DNA from: Pterobdella sp. o SKG-2022
Lineage: Eukaryota > Annelida > Clitellata > Hirudinida > Piscicolidae
DNA: 64,000 nucleotides
Direction: 5' to 3'
Assembly (NCBI GenBank): GCA_964035795.1
Contig: OZ038320.1
Location: 17,750,589 to 17,814,588, forward strand
Shown one piece after another: positions 47,301-60,020 of this stretch. The notes beneath the pieces were generated by a model. The model made no database searches. It worked only from the letters and a program-made list of their open reading frames with translations, and had not been told where the DNA came from. Within the stretch, counting starts at the first letter, position 1; each line of letters begins with the position of its first letter. The translations under genes were made by a program, and so were the position numbers.

Positions 47301-47550
47301 TATTAATGATTTGAAAAAAATTAATTTATTGAAGATTAGAAAAAATGTGTTTTAAATTAATTTTTGGAAATACTAAAATTGAGCGATAAAATTCAAATTT
47401 AAAAGAAATTAGCGAAAGTAGTTGTCGGGTTTTATTTATTTGCAAACACTTTTGACAAACCTTCGTTTCTTTAAATGTCACTTCCATTTCGAAATTATAA
47501 TTTTTCCAAACTTATAACAAAATAGATTCAATTCAAATTTTAAAACAATT

Positions 47551-47835
47551 TATTATTATTATTATCAAGGTTTTTATAGCGCACAGTTATCAATTCAAGA
47601 TTGCTTCAGAGGCGCTCAAGGTTTGTAAAAGATTATGACTGGGGATGTTTATGGTATAAGTGAGTTTTCAAAAGTTTGCAAAATTTCATGAGAGAAGGCG
47701 ATGAGTGCAAGTTAGAAGAAAATAAATTCCACAGACGTGTAGCCTAGTGAGAAAAAGAGCGACTAGTAAACAAGCTTGAAGAAACAGGTTGATGAAGCTG
47801 GAGACCAGAGTGCAAGGATCTGAGTGGTTGACGTT
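47551..47835 (-). mobile_element. Old L2-like LINE 3' fragment
   Basis: Minus-strand translation across about 47,830-47,640 reads LHQPVSSSLFTSRSFSH, a stop, then SPSLMKFCKLLKTHLY. This parallels LHQPVSSKPFLHRSFSH and SPSLKIFRKRLKTHLY of the element at 31 kb. It ends with the shared terminal segment agcgcacagttatcaattca and on to gaggcgct, then an (att)n tail at 47,551-47,566. The minus ORF at 47686-47928 is a different, non-coding frame. Confidence 0.8.
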
Positions 47836-48049
47836 ATTTAAGAAAGTACGATTTTTCAATTTCCAACAAGAAATGAGTTTAAACATATGTGTATTTTTGC
47901 TTCGAATTATATTAATAGAAAAATTCAAAACTTTAGAAGTTCAGATTCTCTTATTCTGTTGATGTCAATATTCGTCATGTTTTAAAAATGGTATCATTTC
48001 AAAAAATCCGATATTCATTCGATTTAATTTAAAAGTAAATCATAGCAAT

Positions 48050-48800
48050 AGAAACTCTTGTAACTCTCATCATCAAGCCACTTGGATTTTTAATACGTTT
48101 ACTGCTCTTTAGCACCAATTCATATTTTTTGGAATCTCAACCTTTTTTCTTGAATTGCACATACCTTCTCTTGACTCTTCAATTATCTTAAACTACCTTT
48201 TTCTCTAATCTTTGATTTTTTCCAAAATTTAAAAAAAAAAACTTTGATTTCTAGTTTTACTGCTTTCTTTTTTTATCAAAACCGTTTTCTCACTAGCTCG
48301 ATCCGGTTCTAGATGTTCAATCCCTTCAAACATGTTTTTGAAGTTCCATAAACACAGTTTACTACTGTTTCAATTCAGTATTTTGATTCTATCTGCCCTT
48401 TTAGCTTTCTACTCTTTTGATTCAGTTTTATTCAATTAACTTTTTAACACTATTCAACGTACGCATCGAAAACTCTAATCATTTATTTCATTTTCATACT
48501 TCTCTCAAAACTGTTGTCTGCTTTCTTGGTTTCTTCTTTTTTGAAACATATAACTTTTTCTTCAATAATATTTCTGAAATTCATCTTCTTTCTTTTTTCA
48601 AAGCCACTCACCTGGTCTTTGTATTTTCTCAGATTTCTCTTATACAAACCTCTTCTAGCTGTGTTTTTACTATCGTTTTTTAGACATTTATTTCAAATTT
48701 TTTGTCAATCCTTCCAATCTTGTCGACCTACAATCCCCTTATCACTCGGAGTTTATTACTAACTCTGTTTCTATTTCTGTCTTCCTTTTCTTCGCATTTC
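48050..48800. other. Pyrimidine-rich tract
   Basis: The plus strand is strongly T+C-rich for about 750 bp (ctgctttcttttttta, cttctttcttttttc). The overlapping plus ORFs at 48417-48683 and 48514-48762 are Phe/Ser/Leu-rich artefacts of this. It lies just 5' (in LINE orientation) of the L2-like fragment, so it may be decayed LINE sequence. Confidence 0.45.
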
Positions 48801-51800
48801 TTTACTTATAAACTTTAATTTTTTTACTCAGAAAACTCAGTTGTTTTAGCAGTTTGTGAACTAGCGTCATTGAATGATGCGTAAAAGTTCCCTCACAATT
48901 TTATATATAAATTTACGATGACAGATATCAATTAGCCAAAGATAAATGCCCTAAACACAAACAAAGGTTTATTTAACAATGAAGCTTTATATATATTATA
49001 TTGTCTAATTTTTTTCACATTAGACATATGAAGAAATAAATCTATCTAAAAACATAAACCTGAATGTTTTGAAGTCCAAAAATATATTCGAATAACTGAA
49101 ATCAATGACTTGAATCAAATCAATCATCATCATCCAATTACAAAAATCACCACAATCAATTAAGGCAATTCATTTTTGCTTTGATCATCGTGATCCTATT
49201 AACAAACAACAATCCTTCGAAGGAAATTACTTTCTTTCGCGCTATTATCACTTTTCTTTCGACCGTTTTGTTTCTATCGTTTTCATATTTTTTCCCCAAA
49301 CTTGAATGACGAATAAAATTTTTTACTTTATGCGATAAAATAAAAATAATCAATTCAATTTGTTCGAAGCCAAGGAAAAAAATTATTTTTTAACTATATA
49401 AAAAAAATATTGAAATAGAGATATTAAACTTATTACAAAAAGTAAAGATTTTTTTAAATAAATTTAGGGTCGAAAGCAAACTATGAAAGCAACGAAAGTG
49501 TGTACCATATTTGATAATATCGGAAACATGACTAAATTCTTTAAAGTCAAAATGTGGACAGCCTGTAGAAACGTCTTGAAACACAAAGGTTCATTTGATT
49601 GTAAATGACTGTTGCTTTGTAGGGAATCAATGAATGTTATGAGTGACAAATGGCTTCGTTTACAAACACAATCAATGCAACGTAAATCAATACTCTACCG
49701 GTTTAAATATGTGTTACTTTCTTTAAATCATATTTCTTTATTCCATTTGAGAGCTATTTGATTTGAAAATTTTTAATTTTTTTTCCACTTTCAAAATTTA
49801 TCTTTATTCTTTTTTACCCAATTTTGAATGGAAATGAGGCGAAAATTCATTCAAAACACCATTCAATGCTTATAAAATTAGCCAAAAGATGCTCATTGGA
49901 AATATTTTTTAAAATTCAAACTTGAAAAATTTCTTTCACAAATTTGAAAAATGCAACTTTTTCGTAGAAATTTTTGTATTTTACTTTTTTCTTCATCGCA
50001 TTTTGACGTTGATTGACCTCCACGAGTGATCACAAGTATCAAACTGCGATTAGAAGCATTTGTAACAATAACAAGACCGTCATGAAATTTCAAAATTTAT
50101 TGGAAATCAGCCAAAAAAGTTGAAACAAATTTATAACAATCTGAAAAAACAAAAACTTGAATTAAAAACTATGTTCTGTTTTTTTTTTAATTTAATAACG
50201 TTGCTCATGCTAAGGATTCTGATTGAATTTTTGCAATGATTAAGAAAGGAAAAAAAATTAATCTGTAAATTAGTTTCACAGCCACAAATTTAAATAAAAA
50301 TTCTGAAAATTTTCAATTTAAACTTAAAAATCTAAATAGCATTTCGTAAAAATAATTATCATAAAATATTCAACTGGAAACTTGTATATGAATTTATGTA
50401 ACCAGTAAACCACTGTGAAAACTTTTATTCAAGCAATAATTAACGAACTGGCCTTTTATGGCACCTTATGCTTCTATTACGTTGTCTGGGTTCTGTCCAT
50501 CTATTTACTTTTCTTATTGGGTCATACATTAATTTCTTCATTTTAGCCATACATCTGACTTCAACTGATAAAAAGCATGCTTTATAAAAAACAAACAACT
50601 GCATTGAAGTAACCTTTGAAATTATACGAAATATTTATTGGATGATATAAAATTCTAAATAAAACATGACTTCAATTATCAAAATAGTTTTTGATTCAAA
50701 ATCATATATAAAATGTATGGAAGAGAAAATAATTCAAAATCGAATTTTTTTGGTCAAAACGAAAATTGAAAATATGAGGTTAATGTGCAAATGTATATCT
50801 AGCTATTTGACTCCGTGAGTGCCGCCACATTTTTCAAGTGACTTTTTTCATATCGACAAAAAACAAATCATGACTTTCTATGAAATATGCATTGATACAT
50901 ATTAATTCATCCACGTTCGATCTTTTATTCACTTTTTAAACAGTAAAAATTACAAAAATTGAATCAAAAATACTATGAAAACAAATCTTAAGGCTTCATT
51001 TCCCAAGCCAAAATATTTTATCAAAGAACAAAAACAAAAAAAACGGAATAAAAACCCAATAAAGAATGAAAAAAAATTGAGTTTCTCATGGAAAGTCTTC
51101 ATCTTCAGGAAAACGGATGCGTGAATTATTTTTGTGTAATCAGGCATCCGTGTTTTTGGTGATGTGGTGTTTATAATGGTATGAAACCTTTGATTTTCAT
51201 AATTATTTACTGTACCTTTTTGTTTCTAAGATTTTTAATGTTTTTGGTTATAATTATCTTTTGTCATTACACGGATGTCTGTTTGTTTTGATTTAATGGT
51301 TTAATATTCCCATGAGCCTTCCTAATGAATTTGAAACAACGTGATTGGGAACCTAAATAAAATCTCAAATTGGAATCGAGCACAAAAAATATTATTATCT
51401 ATTTAAAAAATTATTTCCAAAGTTTGATAATTTTTTGTTTGTTTTTTGAATTAAACTATCATCGAGAAATGTTTATATAAAAGTTTATTGATTAAAATGG
51501 AAAAATTTTTCAACAAAGAAGTATTAAAAGTGTTGAAAAGTATGGTAGATTGATGGGTCGTTGAAAAACTCACAATGCTGCAATGCTTGACTGATGGTTT
51601 GTCTAAGTGACACCAGTGACAAAAAAGAATTTCCGATTGGTTAATTTCAATCAATTTTATTCATTAACTAATGCAACTTACATGTTGTATTGACGTTTTA
51701 AATTTTTAAATAAATGATTTTGTTGATTACTCAACAAAAGAAAAGATTAAAATAAATATAAATGATAAATTCTTTTTTAATGGCAAAAACACGTGAAAAA

Positions 51801-54800
51801 TCCATCTAACTGTTGGCACCGATAAAATCTTTGAAAACAAAAACTAAAATATATTCTGTAGCTTTCAAGCATTATTTCCGTGGTGATTTCCATGTGAACA
51901 ACATTCTTTTCAACATAAAGACAGTGTTTCAAAACTTAATTATAGTAATCTGTTGAAAAAAATTCAAGTTTTCAAATTTTCTCTTTAGTTTTCAATTTTT
52001 TTAAATTTATCGGAAAATCATTTTGAGCTTGTTTAAAACTGCATAATCCCATTTACAACTGAACCCCAGTAGATAATAAGCTGTTTGAAAGAATAGACCA
52101 ATGAAAAATAATCGATTCAACTCACATTTTTAAAATAAGCACATTTATTTGTCTGTTCAAAATTAAAGATTGAGCTTATAATACTAATAAATTTTCAATA
52201 AACTGTGATTCAAAGCACTAGCATTCATAAAATTGAACGTAAAAAGAAATATAGATTTTATCAAGTTTACGACCAGAAATAAAAAAATTAAAAATATATA
52301 TTGTTGAATATTTGAATGTAACATTTCAGTGCTTGTTTGATTTTGGAAATTTATCAAAAGTATCATATAACAAACTGTAACAGGTCTTTACATATTCTAA
52401 ACAACGCTAATGGCTTTTCAAGACGGTTCTTTCGTTCTGTTTCAAGCACTCGCCAATAGCACTTAGTTGTATTTGAAAAATTACTTAAAACACTATTAAC
52501 TACTTATTTGATAATTATTTAATAATGTGAGCAAATGATAAAAAAGGCGATGGATTAGGTTTTCAACGGACTTCTGGTAAGCCAAATCAATCGGCTCTTC
52601 ATTCCCATGTAATACTTTTACCGTATTTATACAGTGCCAGCTATGCATCTACAGGGGGTGTTATTATCTTGATCGAATTAGTTTTATTAATGTATTAAAA
52701 CACATTTATTGTACATATTCATTTTATCTAGTGTTTTTATTTAACTATAATAAATTTTACTTTTTAATGTAGGCTTGTAGTTGTCAGATTTTTGGTATAC
52801 GAGTAGTGATTTTTTTATTTAGAATTTTAAAAAATTCAAAATATTTGAATCAAAAACTTTATTTTGAAATTAATTTCCTAATTTTAATGCTAATAAAGTT
52901 ATGGTAAACTTTCAGAACAGCGTAAGTTTCAAAAGTCACAAAATCAACTTGAAAGCTTTTTGAGGTACTAAATAGTACTAAGCTTTGGAATTTTTGTTTT
53001 ATAATTGATAAAAAAATTCAAAAAAAGAATTCAAGAAGTTATTTAAGTAGGGTAACTATAATGAAAGTGCGACTAATCTTTTCGAACTTCAAGTGCTATA
53101 CTCCATTTTATATACAATACATTAATGAAGTATTTGAAAGCAGTTTCCCACCAAAGTTAAAAGGTCGCATTCATTATGTTTTGAATGGGTTTTTTCATGG
53201 GAAGGCGGATATTATGGCGTTTGATTAAAAAACAAAAACCAAACTTCCAACAGAACTCATGTAAATATTTGGATACTCATTATATGAATTTAATGATTGC
53301 TCTTATTTATGCCTTTCAAATGTCAATCAATTTAATATATATACATTTTCACATTTAAAAGATGCATTAAACTGGAGCACGATATTAAAATTGTTCTAAA
53401 CTGGAATTATATGAAAAAAACATTTAAAAGTGGCACTTTTTGAAGTAGTCAACTAGAATAGTATTGTGGGCTAGTGTACTTTAGATAGTAATGGATAGAA
53501 CACCGATAGTCATTACTGAAGTTGTTCGAAGCTTTTCGCAAGTTGAATGACCTTATCAAGTAGGATGTATTATTGATTTATAACGCTTATATTGATTTGT
53601 AAATTTCATTGTTCATTTTTTTTTTAACTTTTTACAACAAATAGGAAGCCATTATCAATATGAAACCTTTTTTTTTGACCAAAAAATTGCAAAACCAAAC
53701 ACATGCATATAAACATAAACTCCCACACATAATCGCACAGAGTTGTATCCGTCTTAATCTATATAAGAGTGAAAGATTCCTTTAGTTCACATTGGCATCT
53801 TAGCATGCAAATAGGATCAAAAGTTTTACATAATGATTCCTTATGAGAACCTCTTGGACGAGATGAACACTAGATAAGGATTTATCTTACCTATTAATTT
53901 ACCTTGTAAAACTTTAGCTGAAACATGTTTTTAACGTGTCGTATCAAATACATTGAATTTTTATTCATGAAAACATATCATGTTTAAATATTAAAACACC
54001 CATGTTTTGATGAATATAATTATATTCAAGAGATCGTTTTATAAAACTATTAGGCATTTATGAAGATGAATAGAATAAAATTTCTGTTGCATTTCCGTTT
54101 CAAAAAAAAGCCATAAATTTTATTTAAAATTGAACTTTTTTTAAAATTTAGTTAAAAGCTGGCATAAAAAAATTTTCACTCGAAGTAGTGACACAGATAC
54201 ATGTGAGTCTTGAAGTTTGTGTTAAGAGTCTTAGCAGATGTAGAAGGTTTGATTCATTCCTAAGTACTTTTCCATATATTTTTTTAACATATCACAAACT
54301 CTTGTTTGCTTTAAAATGTGTGGAAACTTAAAAATCATGAAATTTTATTTTAAAAATTCAGTTGAATTTTTTTTCAACAACTACTTCGAGCTTGAAATTA
54401 TAATATTGATTATGCAGTTAAAACATACGCCATAAAATTGTTATATTCGAGCATTAACATTATATGAAGTTACTCAGCGGCTAAGCAAACTCTTCAATTT
54501 GTTTATCTAATATATCTACTCTTGCAAGTTTATTTAAAGTATCAGAAAAGAATTTTATGTTTAACATAGACAAAGTAAATGTCGTTCTACTGTGAAACTT
54601 GATTCGTTGCAAATGCCAGTGTAAATATACATGTTTTAAGTTTAAAAAGCACAAAAACAAGAGCTTTAGTCAAAGATTTTAGTGTAAAAAAGTCCCTATC
54701 TAAATGATTTTAAAAGAATAACTAAACTTTTCTGCTATTTTGTTTTATTAATTATTTCTCTATATAGTTTTATTCATTTGTGATTGATTATCACCGAATC

Positions 54801-55575
54801 TAACTAAAACTATCCATTTTTATAAATTTTTTCCCAAAGTTTTTCCACATGGAGTAGTGCCCTGTGGAACCAATCAATTGCGCAACCGAAACCCCAGATA
54901 GGGGCGATCAAATGGTCGACTTACTTACTTTTCCAAGAAATTTCTAGTCTTAGTGAAACTCTACTTAGAATGAAGTTGATTAAACTTGAAACAATCAAAA
55001 ATTATTAAAGTAAATGCGACTCTTGAAACAATAATATTTTGACGTGTAATTTCCAAACGAAAAACCTTTTTACTGAAACTTAAAATTGAGATAATTTTGA
55101 AAATAGTGTCTAAGATCCGTTGCAAAATTTGTTTTTCAGTCTTCCTTCATAACTTTATGCCAAATAATGATGAAACTTGAATCTAATGAATGTTTAATAA
55201 ATCAGTCGAGCATCGAGTAAGTCGGTTATAAAAGGTCTTTAAATAGAAAACTCATTTGAGAAAAAATTTATAACATACAATATTTATTTGTATAATTTAT
55301 ATCAAAAAGTTAATTAGTTTTGAAAAAGAAATAACTATCATTGTTTCTATAAAAAGAATTTATTTTAGTTTCCATAACTTTTTTTAATGTTTTGCCGATA
55401 AACGTCAAAGTGATAAATTTAAAAAACACTTGGACCTTCAAATGCTTTCTTCCAGAACCTTCCTTTGATTTCTTAAAAATTCAAATACGTTCAAATCCCT
55501 AACATCCAATTAATATATCATAATTTATTCATAAAAACCAAAATACCATTGGTAATTTTAAAACTTCATGAACAG
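48801..55575. other. AT-rich region upstream of the Gal_lectin exons
   Basis: Upstream exons of the Gal_lectin gene (signal peptide and any earlier domain) should lie here or further left, but none is identifiable. A GC-rich patch at 54,850-54,915 (gccctgtggaacc ... accccagataggggcg) may be a repeat remnant. A 50-codon minus frame at about 52,509-52,657 and a 55-codon ATG frame at 53,061-53,228 are within chance expectation. Confidence 0.45.
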
Positions 55576-58500
55576 AGGCAGAGTTCTGTCAATGGGACAC
55601 TTTAAACATCACGTGCGGGTCTTCAGAAATAATCTTCATGACGGAATCCAAGTATGGAAGGGTGCAGAAAGGAAGGTGAGAATTGATTCAATGTTTTCCA
55701 ATAACCTTTTTTACAGATGTATATAACTCACTTCCATGTTGTTTCAAATGTTATTGCAACTTTGCTTTAAGACTATCGAGTCATTGGTCAATAACGTAGA
55801 AAAAACAGTTTGAAAAAAAAATGATTTTATATTAATATTTTTGAATTTTTTTTATTTAACTAAAAAAAACATTATCTTTGCACTGGAATTTTAAAAAAAG
55901 TTTTACACTATTTAATTTAAAAACGCTTTTTAAAGCTTAAAAATGAATTTTGTCCGTTTTAAAGTTCTTCGAAAAAAGCCATTAGAAAAATGTTACACAG
56001 AAGTTTAAGAAGCGTATTAAAATTTTAATTTCAGTGTGTTGTTTAAGATGTAATTTATTTCGCCAATAAAAACAGAGCCATTAATTTTGAAAGCGTATGC
56101 AGGGAACTCATAAATAAAAAGGAGAGGCAATTATATTCTGGTCAAGTTTTAAAATCTTTTAAACAACATTTAATTAATTAATAAGGCATTCGAACACATT
56201 TTTTCACGATATTTGGTCTTCAAGTTATCATTGCAAACATTTAAAACTATTCAAAACTTTTCTATGCTTAAACAAACAGTTTTTGGCCAATAAATCACCT
56301 AGGTCAAGATGAAAAAGATAAATTTGCAAATGATATATTAAATTTTTGGTTTGAAGCATTGTATGAATTCAAAAAAAACATTAATCAACATCTCTATTTA
56401 TCTTCACCCTCTATCTAACACCATCTATAGAAAAATTTAATTATTCAAAGCCCAACATGTCAAGTGCTTTTAATAAACGATTTCATACACGAGCTTTGTT
56501 GTTATACCAGCCATTTCCATTGAAAACCCAAATTCCAAACATACTTTGTTTTACTAATTGGAATAGTGTAAACGATTAATAATATGTTGAATTTATTTTT
56601 CCAGATGTATTCCTAATCATAACAATGTGCAAAATTGTTCAGCTGATGTGTTTCATTTGACTAACTCGAGGTATGAAAGTATTTTTATTTTGTTGTTGTG
56701 ACAAAGCATTTTTAACTTCGCATGAAATCGCTGTAACATTTTTTATTCTTCAATTAGAAAATTAACCGCACCTGCTGATGTTAATAAAATGATACTAAAA
56801 TATTCCAGTAATAACAATAAAAATAACAAACACCACACTGTCATATCATAGAAAAAAAATAATCAAAGAATGAAAAATACATAATCTTTATAAGATGTTC
56901 GGGAAGACACGCGTGTAATTTCTCAGTATACAGCTTCTCAGCCTGGGGCATCCACCCATGCTCCTCCGAATTCACATCAAATCTCTACATCAAATACCGT
57001 TGTCAAAAAGGTGACTTAGTGTTTTGCGATTTTGAATAAAAATATTTAGATAATTTTATTTGTGTACTAGTAGCTTGAACGTTATGATGAATTAACTGTA
57101 GTTGGGCCGATAATTCTTTAATAGAAACGTTTTTAGTGGCGTGAAAGTCGTAATTTTATTTCTAGTTTTGTTTATATTTGTTTCAAATTAACTCAAATTT
57201 GTTCGTATTTCCATGAAAAGCTTCAAATATTTCACTTTTTAAACTCTTATAAACTTCGGAGAATCTGTATCAAGAAAAGTACCTTTTAACTTGTTACCCA
57301 GTAAATATTGTTTTAACACGTAGTCTTGCCAAGTATCGAAATATTTTATACATTTATTTGAAAAAAAGATCAATATATAGTATGGAAATATTGAACAGAA
57401 AAAAATTTCAGTCAGCTCATGTAGAAAATTTTTTTTTGAACTTCAGAATTGTGCGTTGGACATTGGCGTTGAACTTCCTCCAAATTAGCGCATGTAGTTA
57501 GAGGCTCTACCACAGTTACAGCCTAGATAACAAAAGATTCTGGTATCAGATATCATAAAAATAATACTTTGTTTTCTTTGTCATTCGACTTGGAAATGGG
57601 AAAGCAAACAGCCCAATTGTGGAAACGGCGAATCTAGAAATCTGATAATTTCAAGTTAGACGTTACGTCGGACTGGCAGCCTTCAAAAATTTGTTTCAAG
57701 TGAAAGGGTTCATTTTCAAAGTTAGTAGTTTCAAAAATTTAGACTGACTGCTGTCAACCCCGCTTACCGTGACATGGACAGCAATACAACCTACTATGGT
57801 CAATACTAATAACGTCTAACAAGAAAGCCAAATGCTTGATAAATGTTACAGTGAAGAAATCAAATATAAACAAATTTTATATATGTTTTCATTATTTTAT
57901 ATTAGACGTGAATTACCAAAGCCAATTAAGATCTAATTTCCTATGAATGCTCTTTTCAACGTTAAAATTTTCTTATAAATTTCACTATAAACGTTAACTT
58001 CACATTTATTCTTTATTTAGAATATTGAATCTAAAATGCCAATAAAGATATAACAATAGATACAGAAGCTGTGCATTTGAAGGCCGATTCTCATGAATTA
58101 TTCCTTTACTTTATTTACTTTTAATAAAAATTTATTGGTAAATTTTAGTAGAATAATTGCTTAAATGAAGGTTTAATTTTTTTAAACACATTTCCCTTAT
58201 TCCAGTAAAACTACTGTTACAAATGAAACTTTAAAGTATGATTAATAGACATTTGAAAGATAGATCAGGAATTAATTTATCAGTTATAATTTGAAACAAC
58301 TAATCTAAAAACTAATTTTTCTCCCATTTCTAAAATAGTTTTAATTATTAATTATAATTTTAAAATCACAACTATTTCCATCAAAAAATTTAATTTTCGA
58401 ACTTGAAATTTAAATAAAAAATTTTAAATATAGAAGACCAAAATTTTGTTGCTGGCAAAAATTCGATTTAATAAAGATAAATAAATTATTTAAAGTTGTA

Positions 58501-59961
58501 TAAATCTCAATTACAGGCTACTGATCACTATAAAAGCTAGTTACCAAAAGCATAAACACATATTTAAAAGCAAAAACTTGAAAATCATTCAAATTACTTT
58601 TTAAACTTGAAACAAAAAAGTTTTTTGGAACCAGTATGTTTAATGTGACTAAAAAAAACTTTATTGTGGAAATTAATCTTTCCCTTCAACTATAAATTGT
58701 ACCGTATTATGTATTATAAATTAACCTAGAATTTACTCAAATTTTCATTTAAAAACATCACCCACACACAAATATCCATCTAGAACAACTTTCTTTCATC
58801 AGAGAAAGATTTTTTGTTTTTTACAGGGCCTTTTATCAATTATTTACTTTTTCTATTCATTCGTTCTATTTAAGCTGAGGGTAACCGAAACGAATCTATT
58901 TTAATTGGCATTCAATTGCGCCATCAACATGCTACATCGCTACTAATTATGCCGTGCTGTGTTTTGTGCATGCTTTTTTATCTTCCTTTTATTCAAATTT
59001 GCCTCATACTCTAATGAATACATTTTTAGTGACGTTAAATTATTCAGATTTTATTTTCATACATTTTTTCAAAGATTTCAAAGATTTTTTTGTTATTGGA
59101 CAAACTTATAACGATAATATATATAAAATAAGAAACCTTTTTCCAAAAGTGTTTGAAGTGCAAAGCTTTTCAAGTGAGATAAGCAAATAATAAATACATA
59201 GGAAGCTCTAGTTTTATTGTAATTGATATAATTTGGTTTTTCCTAAGTGAAATTATATCTCGTAGGATTTTTTGACAGTTTTCTGAAAAAGCGAATAAAA
59301 ATAATTTTGAGAATAAAATGTCTGATGAATTAGTTTGAATTGGTGAAAAAAGTTGCAACAATATATAATGAAATAAGCAACTAAAAGTCAACTGAGTTTA
59401 AAAAAAAATTCTTAATTATTAAATAATATATATTATATGATATTAAATTATTTATTATATATAGTGGAAACGTTTGATTAGTGAATCTGCGTACATATTT
59501 GCAGCGTGGTGAACTGAGTTCAAATGTCATGCTTTATATCCGTACAATTAAAGTTCTTTTCTTATAAAAACTTACTGGCTCTCACACTGGTATTGAAATT
59601 ATCAAGATATGCACAATTAATTTCAAATAAAATCATATACTTTAAAAGCAATGTTTATAGAATTAAGTTGAAAGGTAAATTATAGCTTCAACTCAGTTTG
59701 TAATATCTGGACATTTTAGCTAAAATATTTTATTGTGTTTTGAAACAGTTTTTTGTGTAGATTTTATTTATAAATTTTCTTGCATTGTTATCCTATTTGA
59801 AGATGCTAGGTTAAAAAAAATTAATCAAAGAACGTGTATTTTGGAAATGGAGTGTGTGATACATGGGGGAACTATCAGGTTCACAAACTTACAATTCCAT
59901 CAAAGTTTTATTCTTGTTTTCATCATCGTTCAACAACAACAATAATAATAACAACAATAAC

Positions 59962-60020
<59 letters not shown>

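Larger units (their letters stand above)
32147..47550. other. Long AT-rich region without an assembled gene
   Basis: No gene model is supported in 15 kb. Points listed separately are a hairpin at 35,829-35,888 and candidate exons at 40,556-40,690 and 44,158-44,382. A (TCN)n low-complexity stretch at 41,540-41,600 encodes poly-Ser on plus and Glu/Asp on minus. A GC-richer segment at 42,540-42,660 has a plus frame of about 68 codons containing HEAKLASPAASSHNHKTR. A splice-bounded 17-codon segment lies at 36,042-36,092. Confidence 0.5.

Noticed and set aside
48417..48762. Phe/Ser-rich plus ORFs as membrane proteins
   Set aside because: Result of the pyrimidine-rich strand; there is no start context, splice logic or conserved motif.
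50450..50560. Hydrophobic plus frame (FYYVVWVLSIYLLFLLGH) or basic minus frame (TEPRQRNRSIRCHKRP)
   Set aside because: Both strands are open for only about 35 codons with no splice sites or known motif; chance is sufficient.
52509..53228. 50-codon minus ORF and 55-codon ATG plus ORF
   Set aside because: At this base composition dozens of such ORFs are expected by chance in 64 kb, and neither shows a motif.
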